The translations under genes were made by a program, and so were the position numbers. The notes under the pieces were generated by a model that searched no databases, was not told the DNA's origin, and saw only the letters and a program-made list of their open reading frames with translations. From M3007 sp041741155 (GTDB taxonomy: Bacteria; Bacteroidota; Bacteroidia; Chitinophagales; Saprospiraceae): 64,000 bases of DNA. Positions 35,126 to 42,833 of the stretch are shown here, in pieces; the stretch's first letter is position 1, and every line of letters starts with the position of its first letter. The stretch is from NCBI GenBank assembly GCA_041741155.1, contig JBGSKO010000211.1:1-64000 (forward strand), given 5' to 3'.

Positions 35126-35136
35126 CCCCCCCCCCC
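35126..35136. repeat. Homopolymer tract of eleven C
   Basis: An uninterrupted run of 11 cytosines between the GNAT gene and the tRNA terminator. Such tracts slip readily in replication and sequencing. As it is intergenic, no phase-variable gene is evident. Confidence 0.9.
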
Positions 35137-35151
35137 GCGACAACCAGAAAC

Positions 35152-35190
35152 AAAAAGCCCCTGTAAGTCATTGACCTACAAGGGCTGATT
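35152..35190 (-). terminator. Terminator of the tRNA-Lys gene
   Basis: AGCCC (35156-35160) pairs with GGGCT (35182-35186). Inside it TGTA pairs with TACA and GTC with GAC, with two mismatches. On the minus strand the hairpin leads into a TTTTT run (35156-35152). It may also stop transcription of the convergent GNAT gene. Confidence 0.65.
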
Positions 35191-35195
35191 TGATG

Positions 35196-35268
35196 TGATC
35201 CCGATGGGACTCGAACCCATGACTCCTTGATTAAAAGTCAAGTGCTCTACCGGCTGAGCTACGGGATC
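35196..35268 (-). tRNA. tRNA-Lys (anticodon TTT)
   Basis: A 73-base tRNA on the minus strand. The acceptor stem is GATCCCG with CGGGATC and discriminator A. The D arm is GCTC/GAGC, the anticodon arm CTTGA-CTTTTAA-TCAAG with anticodon TTT, the variable loop 5 bases, and the T arm ATGGG-TTCGAGT-CCCAT. No CCA is encoded. Confidence 0.97.
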
Positions 35269-35282
35269 TCAAAAAACGGCTG

Positions 35283-35290
35283 CAAATGTA
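35283..35290 (-). promoter_or_regulatory. -7 promoter element of tRNA-Lys (TACATTTG)
   Basis: Exact TAnnTTTG motif on the minus strand, 14 bases before the 5' end of the tRNA. Confidence 0.6.
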
Positions 35291-35482
35291 CATGCACAAA
35301 TTCCAAAAAACCAACCTATCCGCTATTTTTCTCCAACAAATATTTGGAATTCACTGGTCAGAACGGCGCGCGCACTAAAATAGTTTTGCCGAAGGCGCGA
35401 AACTTAGCTGGAACGGATCGTGTTAGAGCCGTTTATAGCCGAAACACAAAACAAATTTCTCCTGCCCGGGGGTGTTTTGGCC

Positions 35483-35490
35483 TACCTTTG
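35483..35490 (+). promoter_or_regulatory. -7 promoter element of rbfA (TACCTTTG)
   Basis: Exact TAnnTTTG motif 51 bases before the rbfA ATG, in the divergent region with tRNA-Lys. Confidence 0.6.
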
Positions 35491-35541
35491 TAGCTTCAAA
35501 AAATCAAAACACTCCTTTTCACACCGCTTAATTTGAATAAT

Positions 35542-35913
35542 ATGGAAACCAAACGCCAGAAACAAGTAGGCGAACTCCTGCGGCGCTATTTTGGCATGGT
35601 ACTGACCGAAGAGGGCAGCCTGATCTATGGGCGCGACAAACTCGTAACGGTCACCGGCGTTAAAATGTCCCCCGACCTGCTCATCGCCAAGATCTACATC
35701 AGCGTGTACGGCACCGAAAATAAACACGAAGTCATTCTCGAGTTGGAGGAACACTATCCTCGGCTGCGCCAGGCCATGGGGTCCAAAGTGGGTAAAAATA
35801 TGCGCAGGGTTCCGCACCTCGAGTTTTTCCTCGACGACACCGTGGACGAAATGTACCGCGTAGAAGCCCTCCTCACCCGCATCCACGAAGAGGACGAAAA
35901 CATGAAAAAATAG
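35542..35913 (+). CDS. rbfA: Ribosome-binding factor A
   Basis: A 123-residue KH-fold protein needed for late 16S rRNA processing and 30S maturation. It opens METKRQKQVGELLRRYFGMV and has the VKMSPDLLIAKIYISVYG strand. The RRVPHLEFFLDDTVD motif is conserved in RbfA. The ATG at 35542 is preferred over a TTG nine bases upstream. nadD follows after 27 bp. Confidence 0.95.
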   Translation: METKRQKQVGELLRRYFGMVLTEEGSLIYGRDKLVTVTGVKMSPDLLIAKIYISVYGTENKHEVILELEEHYPRLRQAMGSKVGKNMRRVPHLEFFLDDTVDEMYRVEALLTRIHEEDENMKK

Positions 35914-35940
35914 GCGCGCCTGCGCCTTCGGCTGTTCCTT

Positions 35941-36522
35941 ATGAAAATCGGCTTGTTCTTCGGTTCGTTCAATCCCGTACACATCGGGCACCTGATCATC
36001 GCCAACTACATGGCCACCCAAACGGATCTGGACAAGGTGTGGCTCGTGGTCAGTCCGCAAAATCCGTTGAAACACAAAAAAGCGCTTGCCCGCGATTTTG
36101 ACCGGCTGCACCTCGTGCGTCTCGGTATCGGCGACAATCCCCTTCTGGAGGTCTCCAACATCGAGTTCAACTTGCCCAAACCCTCGTACACCGTGGATAC
36201 CCTCGCGTATCTGCGGGAAAAATACCCCGATCACACGTTTTGCCCCATCATGGGCGGCGACAACCTCGCTACGCTGCACCTGTGGAAAAACTACGAAACC
36301 CTGCTCGCCAACTACGATATCTACATCTACAATCGGCCGGAAACGGATTTGAGCGCATACTCGGAACACCCCCGCGTCCATATTTTCCAGGCGCCAATGC
36401 TCAACCTTTCCGCCACCTATATCCGGGAATGTATTCGTACCGGCAAGTCGGTTCGCTACCTGGTGCCCGATGCTGTTTTTGAATACCTGGAAAACAGCAA
36501 CCTGTACCGAAATAGCGTCTGA
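35941..36522 (+). CDS. nadD: Nicotinate-nucleotide adenylyltransferase
   Basis: A 193-residue nucleotidyltransferase that makes deamido-NAD. The (T/H)xGH-type motif is GSFNPVHIGHL (residues 8-18). The C-terminal LSATYIRECI corresponds to the ISSTxIR motif. It lies between rbfA and porZ, all on the same strand. Confidence 0.96.
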   Translation: MKIGLFFGSFNPVHIGHLIIANYMATQTDLDKVWLVVSPQNPLKHKKALARDFDRLHLVRLGIGDNPLLEVSNIEFNLPKPSYTVDTLAYLREKYPDHTFCPIMGGDNLATLHLWKNYETLLANYDIYIYNRPETDLSAYSEHPRVHIFQAPMLNLSATYIRECIRTGKSVRYLVPDAVFEYLENSNLYRNSV

Positions 36523-36633
36523 GTTCGACGATTCGGGCCGGCATCGCCGAAGCGCAGGCTGCGGGCAACCCAAACCCGTTGTTCCGCACCATTATCCCTT
36601 GCCACGTTCACCGTTTCACAAGCTTTGTCTCCT

Positions 36634-38976
36634 ATGAACATTCGTTCCCTGTTTGGCATACTGCCGCTCGCGCTTTTTTCTTTTCTGGGAAAAACAACCG
36701 CCCAGTCCGTCAATTTTCCCGCCGTCGCTATCGGCGAATGGCGGCAACATTTGCCCTGGCAACGCTCGGTATCCGTTACGCAAAGCAGCACCAATGTCTA
36801 TTACGCCACGGAATGGGCGGTGGTCGAAATTGACAAAGCCGACCGGTCGCCCCGGTATATCACCAAGGTGGAGGGGTTAAGCGATGTTGGCATGAACGTT
36901 ATCCGGTTCAACCAAAGCACCAATACACTCCTGATCACCTACTCCAACAGCAACATAGACCTGTGGCGCGCATCCGATGGCGCCGTGGTGAACCTGCCGT
37001 TTATCACCAAAAACACGAACATCATTGGGGATAAAAAAATCTACGATGCGGCATTTGACGGCAAAAACGCTTACTTAGCTTGTGGTTTCGGCATCATCAA
37101 ATTAAACCTGGAAGCGGCGGAAGTCATCTACACCACTTTCACAGACCTGCCCGTACGTTCCATTGCGCTTTACCAAAACAACCTGTACGCCGGCACCGAA
37201 GAGGGCATCTACCGCCTGCCGAGCGACGACCTAAACCCTGCCGATTTCAGCCGCTGGCGTCTGCTGGGCGATCAGGAAGGTATGCCGCGCGGGCGCACGG
37301 CATACGCCATGCAGGTCTTTGAGGACAAATTGTTCATCGGATTGGAACAGGCGCTCTGCCGCTACAACGGGACGCTTCTGGATACGGTGACCACAAACCC
37401 GACGCGAAACGTACTTTTCCTGAGTACGGAGGGCAGCGGCTTGGTTATCGGCTGGAAAAAAGATTTTAGCGGCAGTGTGCAGTATCTCGCAGCGGCGGCA
37501 CAACAACCCTACGATATCCACTGGGCCTGCGAGTCTTTTGGACCCAATTACGCCGTAGAGCAAGGCTCCCGAAAATTCTGGATGGCCGATGGAAACGATG
37601 ACTTTCGTTTTTTTGACGATAACATCGGCCAGTGCGACCGGTTCCGATTCAATTCGCCACATACACAGGCTATTTCAGAAATTGCCGTAGGAAACGGAAA
37701 AGTACTCGTGGGCACTCCCGGAACTGACGTAAACCTGAACGCCATTTACAACCGGGAGGGACTGTATATCCTCGACACAGACAAACAGTGGAAACGTTTT
37801 CACCAAGGCTCCAACCCCGAGTTGGTCCCTTCCGATTCGCATGTGGATCATTGGCGTGTGACAACCGATCCATTCGCGGACAAATTCTATGTCGGCAGTT
37901 TCTGGGGAGGCCTGGTGGAAGCCACCCAGGTTGGCGTACCGGCCAAAGCCTACACCCAGTACAACTCGATTTTGCAAAATGCAGGCGCATCCGGCGCCAA
38001 CCGCACGGCTATCGGCGGCTTGTCCTTCGACCAAAACGGCAACCTGTGGATCAGCAACTACGGCGCCCAGGCGCCCATCGCTGTGCTGAAATTAGACGGA
38101 AACCTGCGCAATTTTGCCGGCGCTCCGGCGAATAACCTGCTGCAAGTTTCGGTGGACCGAAACGGCTACAAGTGGTTTGTGGTAGCATTCAACGGCGGCG
38201 TGCTCGTTTATGACAGCGGAAACGACCTCGATGACCCAAGCGACGACCGCTACCGACTCCTGACCACAGCCAATAGTGTGCTGCCCACCAACACCGTAAA
38301 TTGTATTTCCGTGGATCAGGATGGCGACGTTTGGATCGGCACCCAACAAGGCACCGTCAGTTTCCAGTGCGGGAGCAATGTTTTTGACGCCGGCTGCAAG
38401 GGCACACGCCGCATCGTTACCGTGGATGGGTTCAACGGATATTTATTGGAAAACGAGGAAATCCGCACCATCGCTGTGGACGGCGCCAACCGCAAATGGT
38501 TCGGCACAACCAACGGCATTTTCGTGCAATCGTCCAGCGGCGACGAACAGGAGGCTCGCTTCACCAGTACCAACAGCCCATTGCTGGACAATACCGTGCT
38601 GGACATCGCAATTGACCCCATCACGGGCGAGGTTTGGATCGGGACCACCAAAGGACTCATTTCCTACAGGGCCGAGGCCACCGAAGGCAGCGTGATCAAT
38701 TCGCCCAAACCGTTTGCCTACCCAAATCCCGTACGGCCGGACTACGACGGGCCCATTGCCATCTACGGGTTAGCCAGCGATGCCAATGTGAAAATTACCG
38801 ACGTGGCCGGCAACTTGGTTTATGAAGGAAAAGCCTATGGCGGCCAGGCGGTATGGAATGGCCGCGACTACCTCGGTCGCCGGGCAGCCAGCGGGGTGTA
38901 CCTGATTTTTGCTACCAGTTCCAAGTTGTTTGAAAACCCGGATGCGGTGATTGCGAAGGTGGTGATTTTGAATTGA
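36634..38976 (+). CDS. porZ: PorZ-like type IX secretion component with beta-propellers and C-terminal domain
   Basis: A 780-residue exported protein with signal peptide MNIRSLFGILPLALFSFLG ending near TTAQ. Two propeller domains of the two-component-regulator type cover residues 40-650, with strands such as VNCISVDQDGDVWIGTQQGT and VLDIAIDPITGEVWIGTTKG. The C-terminal beta domain (690-780) has the FAYPNPVRP start and VYEGKAYGGQAVWNGRDYLG, like a FlgD/type IX sorting domain. This is the architecture of PorZ, an outer-membrane attachment-complex protein of the type IX system. The ATG at 36634 fits the signal peptide. Its TGA directly abuts the nadB stop of the other strand. Confidence 0.87.
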   Translation: MNIRSLFGILPLALFSFLGKTTAQSVNFPAVAIGEWRQHLPWQRSVSVTQSSTNVYYATEWAVVEIDKADRSPRYITKVEGLSDVGMNVIRFNQSTNTLLITYSNSNIDLWRASDGAVVNLPFITKNTNIIGDKKIYDAAFDGKNAYLACGFGIIKLNLEAAEVIYTTFTDLPVRSIALYQNNLYAGTEEGIYRLPSDDLNPADFSRWRLLGDQEGMPRGRTAYAMQVFEDKLFIGLEQALCRYNGTLLDTVTTNPTRNVLFLSTEGSGLVIGWKKDFSGSVQYLAAAAQQPYDIHWACESFGPNYAVEQGSRKFWMADGNDDFRFFDDNIGQCDRFRFNSPHTQAISEIAVGNGKVLVGTPGTDVNLNAIYNREGLYILDTDKQWKRFHQGSNPELVPSDSHVDHWRVTTDPFADKFYVGSFWGGLVEATQVGVPAKAYTQYNSILQNAGASGANRTAIGGLSFDQNGNLWISNYGAQAPIAVLKLDGNLRNFAGAPANNLLQVSVDRNGYKWFVVAFNGGVLVYDSGNDLDDPSDDRYRLLTTANSVLPTNTVNCISVDQDGDVWIGTQQGTVSFQCGSNVFDAGCKGTRRIVTVDGFNGYLLENEEIRTIAVDGANRKWFGTTNGIFVQSSSGDEQEARFTSTNSPLLDNTVLDIAIDPITGEVWIGTTKGLISYRAEATEGSVINSPKPFAYPNPVRPDYDGPIAIYGLASDANVKITDVAGNLVYEGKAYGGQAVWNGRDYLGRRAASGVYLIFATSSKLFENPDAVIAKVVILN

Positions 38977-40590
38977 TTACAACACCGAATGCTCCACAAA
39001 AGCCAACTGCTCCGGGTAGTCTGTCGTGAAGTGCAGTCCCCGACTTTCGCGGCGGTGTGTAGCCGATCGTGTGATGAGGTACGCGATGGTGATGAGGTTT
39101 CGTAGTTCCATCAGCTGCGGGCTGATTGTGGTGGTGCGGTACAAGTCCTCCGTTTCCTGATACAGTAGATAGAGGCGGTCAATAGCGCGTTTCAAGCGCA
39201 CATTGGAGCGCACGATCCCGACGTAGTAGGACATGATTTCCCGCAGTTCCTTTAGGCTCTGGGTAATAAGTACCATTTCTTTCGGGTCGGTAGTGCCTTC
39301 GGCATTCCAGTCCGGCACATCATCGCGGAAAGACCAGCTGTCAATTTTGTCCTTTGTCTCCACAAAAATTCGATGGGAGAACACCATGGCCTCCAGCAAC
39401 GAGTTGGAGGCTAACCGGTTGGCGCCGTGCAAGCCCGTGGACGAGCATTCGCCGGCAGCGTACAGGCGGTGGATACTGCTGCGCCCGTTTTCGTCCACCA
39501 TGATACCGCCACAGAAGTAGTGGCAGGCCGGCACCACAGGGATAAGGTCGTGCATGGGATCCACTCCGATGCTGCGACATTTTTCATAGATGGTCGGAAA
39601 GTGTGCCACGAAAGCCTCTTTTTCCAAATGGCGGCAATCGAGGTACATACAATCCGTGCCGCGTTTCTTCATTTCGGAGTCAATGGCGCGGGCCACAATA
39701 TCGCGCGGCGCGAGGGACAGCCGTTCATCGTACAGGTGCATAAACTCCTCGCCTTCCGCTGTTTTGAGGATGCCGCCAAACCCGCGCACGGCTTCCGATA
39801 CTAGAAAGGAGGGATTTTCACCAGCTGGATTGTACAATGATGTGGGGTGAAACTGCACAAACTCCATGTTTTCCACGCGGCCTTTGGCGCGGTAGGCCAT
39901 GGCAATCCCGTCGCCGGTAGCGATGACCGGGTTGGTTGTGGATTTATACACTTGCCCGGCGCCGCCCGTACACAGGATTGTGGCACGGGAAAGTATCGTG
40001 TCAATTTCGCCGTTTTGCTTGTTCAGTGCATAGCAGCCGTAGCATTCGATATCGGGCGTAACCCGAATGACCATGCGACCAAGGTGGTGCTGCGTAATGA
40101 GGTCGAGCGCAAAGTAGTGCTCCAGTATTTCAATATTAGCGTATCGGTGGGCCTCCTCCAAAAGCGCGCGCTGCATTTCCCAACCGGTAAGATCTTTGTA
40201 GTGGAGAATGCGGTGCTCGGAATGACCACCTTCGCGGGCAAGATCGTAGCCTCCATTTGGGCCTTTTACTTTGTCGAAGTGTGCGCCCCAATTGATTATT
40301 TCCTGCACACGCTCCGGCCCTTCCTGTACGACCAGTTCCACGATATCGCGCTTGCACAGGCCATCGCCGGCATCCAGGGTATCCTCCACGTGTTTGAGGT
40401 AGTTATCCTTTTCGTGATCCCAAACAGCAGCCACCCCGCCTTGTGCATAGCGGGTATTACTTTCCCCTTCTACCGTTTTAGTAAGCACCAGAATTTTGTG
40501 ATCGGGATGCGCTTGTGCGGCTTTGATAGCGAAAGTCAATCCGGCAATGCCGGACCCGAGAACTAAGAAATCGGCTTGAATTCTTGCCAT
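38977..40590 (-). CDS. nadB: L-aspartate oxidase
   Basis: A 537-residue flavoprotein of the succinate-dehydrogenase/fumarate-reductase type that starts NAD synthesis by oxidising aspartate. The FAD motif is LVLGSGIAGLTFAIKAA. SNTRYAQGGVAAVW is the NadB signature. REGGHSEHRILHYKDLTGWE carries active-site residues. CHYFCGGIMVDENGRSS and GANRLASNSLLEAM are conserved. It is the third gene of an operon with rluB and an outer-membrane protein (3-bp gap). Confidence 0.96.
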   Translation of the reverse strand: MARIQADFLVLGSGIAGLTFAIKAAQAHPDHKILVLTKTVEGESNTRYAQGGVAAVWDHEKDNYLKHVEDTLDAGDGLCKRDIVELVVQEGPERVQEIINWGAHFDKVKGPNGGYDLAREGGHSEHRILHYKDLTGWEMQRALLEEAHRYANIEILEHYFALDLITQHHLGRMVIRVTPDIECYGCYALNKQNGEIDTILSRATILCTGGAGQVYKSTTNPVIATGDGIAMAYRAKGRVENMEFVQFHPTSLYNPAGENPSFLVSEAVRGFGGILKTAEGEEFMHLYDERLSLAPRDIVARAIDSEMKKRGTDCMYLDCRHLEKEAFVAHFPTIYEKCRSIGVDPMHDLIPVVPACHYFCGGIMVDENGRSSIHRLYAAGECSSTGLHGANRLASNSLLEAMVFSHRIFVETKDKIDSWSFRDDVPDWNAEGTTDPKEMVLITQSLKELREIMSYYVGIVRSNVRLKRAIDRLYLLYQETEDLYRTTTISPQLMELRNLITIAYLITRSATHRRESRGLHFTTDYPEQLAFVEHSVL

Positions 40591-40593
40591 TGT

Positions 40594-41220
40594 TTAAAAA
40601 CCATAAGCAAGGGTCAACGCCCACGCAGAATTTTTCAGGCTACCAACCAAACCATCTACGGTTTGGCCGCTCCCTACATCCTTGAGGCCCCGGGAAATCC
40701 GGAAGTGCAGACCGATATTTCCCAAGTCAATGCCCGCGCCAACGTGCCAGCCGAAATCAACTTTTTCCAGGTCTTCTTTATCAAAATTGATCGGATTCCC
40801 CTGTTCGTCCTGAAATTTACCGGAAGAGTTGGCCAGATAACTGGCGTTCAATCCGGCATGCAGGTTTAGGATGCTCAGGTTGTACTCCAGCGAAAGCGGA
40901 ACTTCGATGTAGGCCGATTTTATAGAAGAAACAAAACTGTCGCGTTTGAAACTGGCGCCTTTGGTGGCAAAGAGCAGTTCGGGGCGCAGCGAGAAATTGC
41001 TTTGTCCGAGCGGTATTTTCACAAATGCGCTACCCACCAGACCAATGCGGTTGTTGCGGTCCTCCGCCTTGGCATCGTCGTAGAGGTTGCTGCCGGTTAT
41101 GCCAAATTTCAGGCCGAAGCGCGCGCGTCCTTCCGTCATTTGCGCCTGAAGACTCGTACCTACTGCCAGCAGGAAAAGAGCGGACAGGCAATAGCGGTAA
41201 AAAAAGTGTTTTGCTTGCAT
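40594..41220 (-). CDS. PorT-like outer-membrane beta-barrel protein
   Basis: A 208-residue small barrel with signal peptide MQAKHFFYRYCLSALFLLAV ending near SLQAQ. The body is alternating strands with the pattern of the outer-membrane beta-barrel family that includes PorT (RFGLKFGITGSNLYDD, SAYIEVPLSLEYNL, GWHVGAGIDLGNIGLHFR), ending ALTLAYGF. The ATG at 41220 gives the proper signal peptide. The precise role is unknown. It lies 7 bp after the pseudouridine synthase gene. Confidence 0.8.
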   Translation of the reverse strand: MQAKHFFYRYCLSALFLLAVGTSLQAQMTEGRARFGLKFGITGSNLYDDAKAEDRNNRIGLVGSAFVKIPLGQSNFSLRPELLFATKGASFKRDSFVSSIKSAYIEVPLSLEYNLSILNLHAGLNASYLANSSGKFQDEQGNPINFDKEDLEKVDFGWHVGAGIDLGNIGLHFRISRGLKDVGSGQTVDGLVGSLKNSAWALTLAYGF

Positions 41221-41227
41221 CGTTTTA

Positions 41228-42634
41228 TCAATTATCGTGCTCTTCGGGAGTGTTCTGTTTCGTCTGCTCGAAGTCGTTTTCCAGTTCCGGCTCGGCATCC
41301 GATTCCATCATTTCCTCGTGTTTTTTGGCGGTGGAGGGGTGTCCGGTGAAATGCTTCAGCATGACGATCTCGCGCTGAGTCAGTTCCCTGAAAGCGCCGC
41401 GCGGCAGTTCTTTTTTGGTCAAACCCGCGAAATAGAATCGGTCGAGCTTGCGTACCCGGTAGCCCAGAGCTTCGAACAGGCGGCGGACTACCCGGTTGCG
41501 GCCTTCCGTTATTTCCAGTTCGATCACGTCGCGGTTGGGTTGTTCCTCGGAGTAGCGGACCCAGTTCACTTCCAGGAGGCCGTCTTCCAGTTCCACCCCT
41601 TTTTCGATGCGCTCAAAATCAGCTTTGCTCAGCGCATGGTCCAGTCCCACGCGGTATTGTTTCTGTACCTGATGGCTGGGGTGCATCAACTTTGCTGCAA
41701 GATCGCCGTCGTTGGTGATGACCAGCAAGCCGGTGGTATCCCGGTCGAGTCGGCCAACAGGGTACAAGCGTTCGGGGAAGTGTGGATCCACGATATCGAG
41801 TACCGTTGCGCGGCCCCGATCATCGTCGGTTGTCGTAATCACACCTTTGGGTTTGTTGAGCAGGAGGTACACCCGTCGTTCCTGTACTTGCATTTTTTGG
41901 CCGTCGCACAGAACGACATCGCCCTCCTGAACCCGGTAGAACGGTTCATTTTTTACTTCGCCGTTTACGGTAACCAAACCTTTTTCAATAAACTCGACGG
42001 CTTTGCGACGGGAAGCAAGACCACAATGGGCTAAATATTTATTCAGCGGCATTTCTGCACCCGAGGGGAGCCCGGGCTTGGGTTTGCGCTCTATGTGAAA
42101 TTCTTCTTTTTTGAATGGCTTTTTACCAAACGGCTTTTTACCAAAACTACTGCTGTCCCGATTGAACGGTTTTCTGAAACTACCACCACCCTGGCTGCGG
42201 TCTTGATACGGACGGCGCTCGCCGCCTTCCCCTTGACTACGGTCTTGATACGGGCGACGTTCTCCGCCACCGATTTGACTGCGGTCTTGATATGGCCGAC
42301 GCTCACCACCCTCACTGCGATCTTGCCATGGTTTGCGTTCTCCGCCGCCACTTTGGCTACGGTCTTGCCACGGTTTGCGCTCGCCACCTTCACTGCGATC
42401 CTGCCATGGTTTTCGCTCGCCGCCTTCACTTTGGTTGCGGTCTTGCCACGGACGGCGCTCACGATCAATCGGGCGATCGCCGCCATCTCTTCTTCGGTCT
42501 TCAAATGGCTTTCTCTCTTGATCGAATCCTTCGCGATTGTTTGCATCGCTGGAATCATCTGAAGCGGACCGCTCTTTCAGCGGAAATTCCTGAGCTGGTT
42601 TTGGGATGCGCGGACGGCGCTTTTTCTCTTCCAT
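41228..42634 (-). CDS. rluB: RluB/RsuA-family pseudouridine synthase with a long repetitive basic N-terminus
   Basis: A 468-residue protein. Residues 1-190 are low-complexity and highly charged. They include about seven copies of a GGERKPWQDRS-type unit (residues 58-148), then a GKKPFGKKPFKK tract. The S4 RNA-binding domain begins at MPLNKYLAHCGLASRRKAVE (195-214). The synthase domain has GRLDRDTTGLLVITNDGDLA with catalytic Asp297, and the RNRVVRRLFEALGYRVRKL motif follows. It converts a uridine in 23S rRNA to pseudouridine (RluB-type site inferred). The extra N-terminus is disordered and RGG-like, a feature seen in other Bacteroidota members. A short acidic C-terminal tail follows. Confidence 0.92.
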   Translation of the reverse strand: MEEKKRRPRIPKPAQEFPLKERSASDDSSDANNREGFDQERKPFEDRRRDGGDRPIDRERRPWQDRNQSEGGERKPWQDRSEGGERKPWQDRSQSGGGERKPWQDRSEGGERRPYQDRSQIGGGERRPYQDRSQGEGGERRPYQDRSQGGGSFRKPFNRDSSSFGKKPFGKKPFKKEEFHIERKPKPGLPSGAEMPLNKYLAHCGLASRRKAVEFIEKGLVTVNGEVKNEPFYRVQEGDVVLCDGQKMQVQERRVYLLLNKPKGVITTTDDDRGRATVLDIVDPHFPERLYPVGRLDRDTTGLLVITNDGDLAAKLMHPSHQVQKQYRVGLDHALSKADFERIEKGVELEDGLLEVNWVRYSEEQPNRDVIELEITEGRNRVVRRLFEALGYRVRKLDRFYFAGLTKKELPRGAFRELTQREIVMLKHFTGHPSTAKKHEEMMESDAEPELENDFEQTKQNTPEEHDN

Positions 42635-42767
42635 TTAGGTGTAAAATTGTGAAATGTAGTGTTGTACGCAAATGTTCGTTCAGGGGGTAAATATCGGGCA
42701 AAAGGCCGGACCGCGTCTGTTAATTTATCTTTATACAAAAAAATGGGTATTTTCCTTCGCAGCGGCG

Positions 42768-42812
42768 TGTTCCAGAGGTTGATATTCGGATTTTCAAAAC
42801 CTCTGGAACACC
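42768..42812 (-). terminator. Perfect 14-bp hairpin after the SprB-repeat gene
   Basis: GTGTTCCAGAGGTT (42768-42781) and its exact complement (42799-42812) flank a 17-base loop, 22 bases after the stop of the 1434-codon gene. The nearest T-run on that strand comes about 20 bases later, so it may act as a stabilising 3' hairpin or an imperfect terminator. Confidence 0.55.
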
Positions 42813-42833
42813 GCACCGCGACGGCAAAAACGA

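Noticed and set aside
35482..36573. 363-codon minus-strand frame over rbfA and nadD
   Set aside because: Both rbfA and nadD are certain on the plus strand; the antisense frame has no domain.
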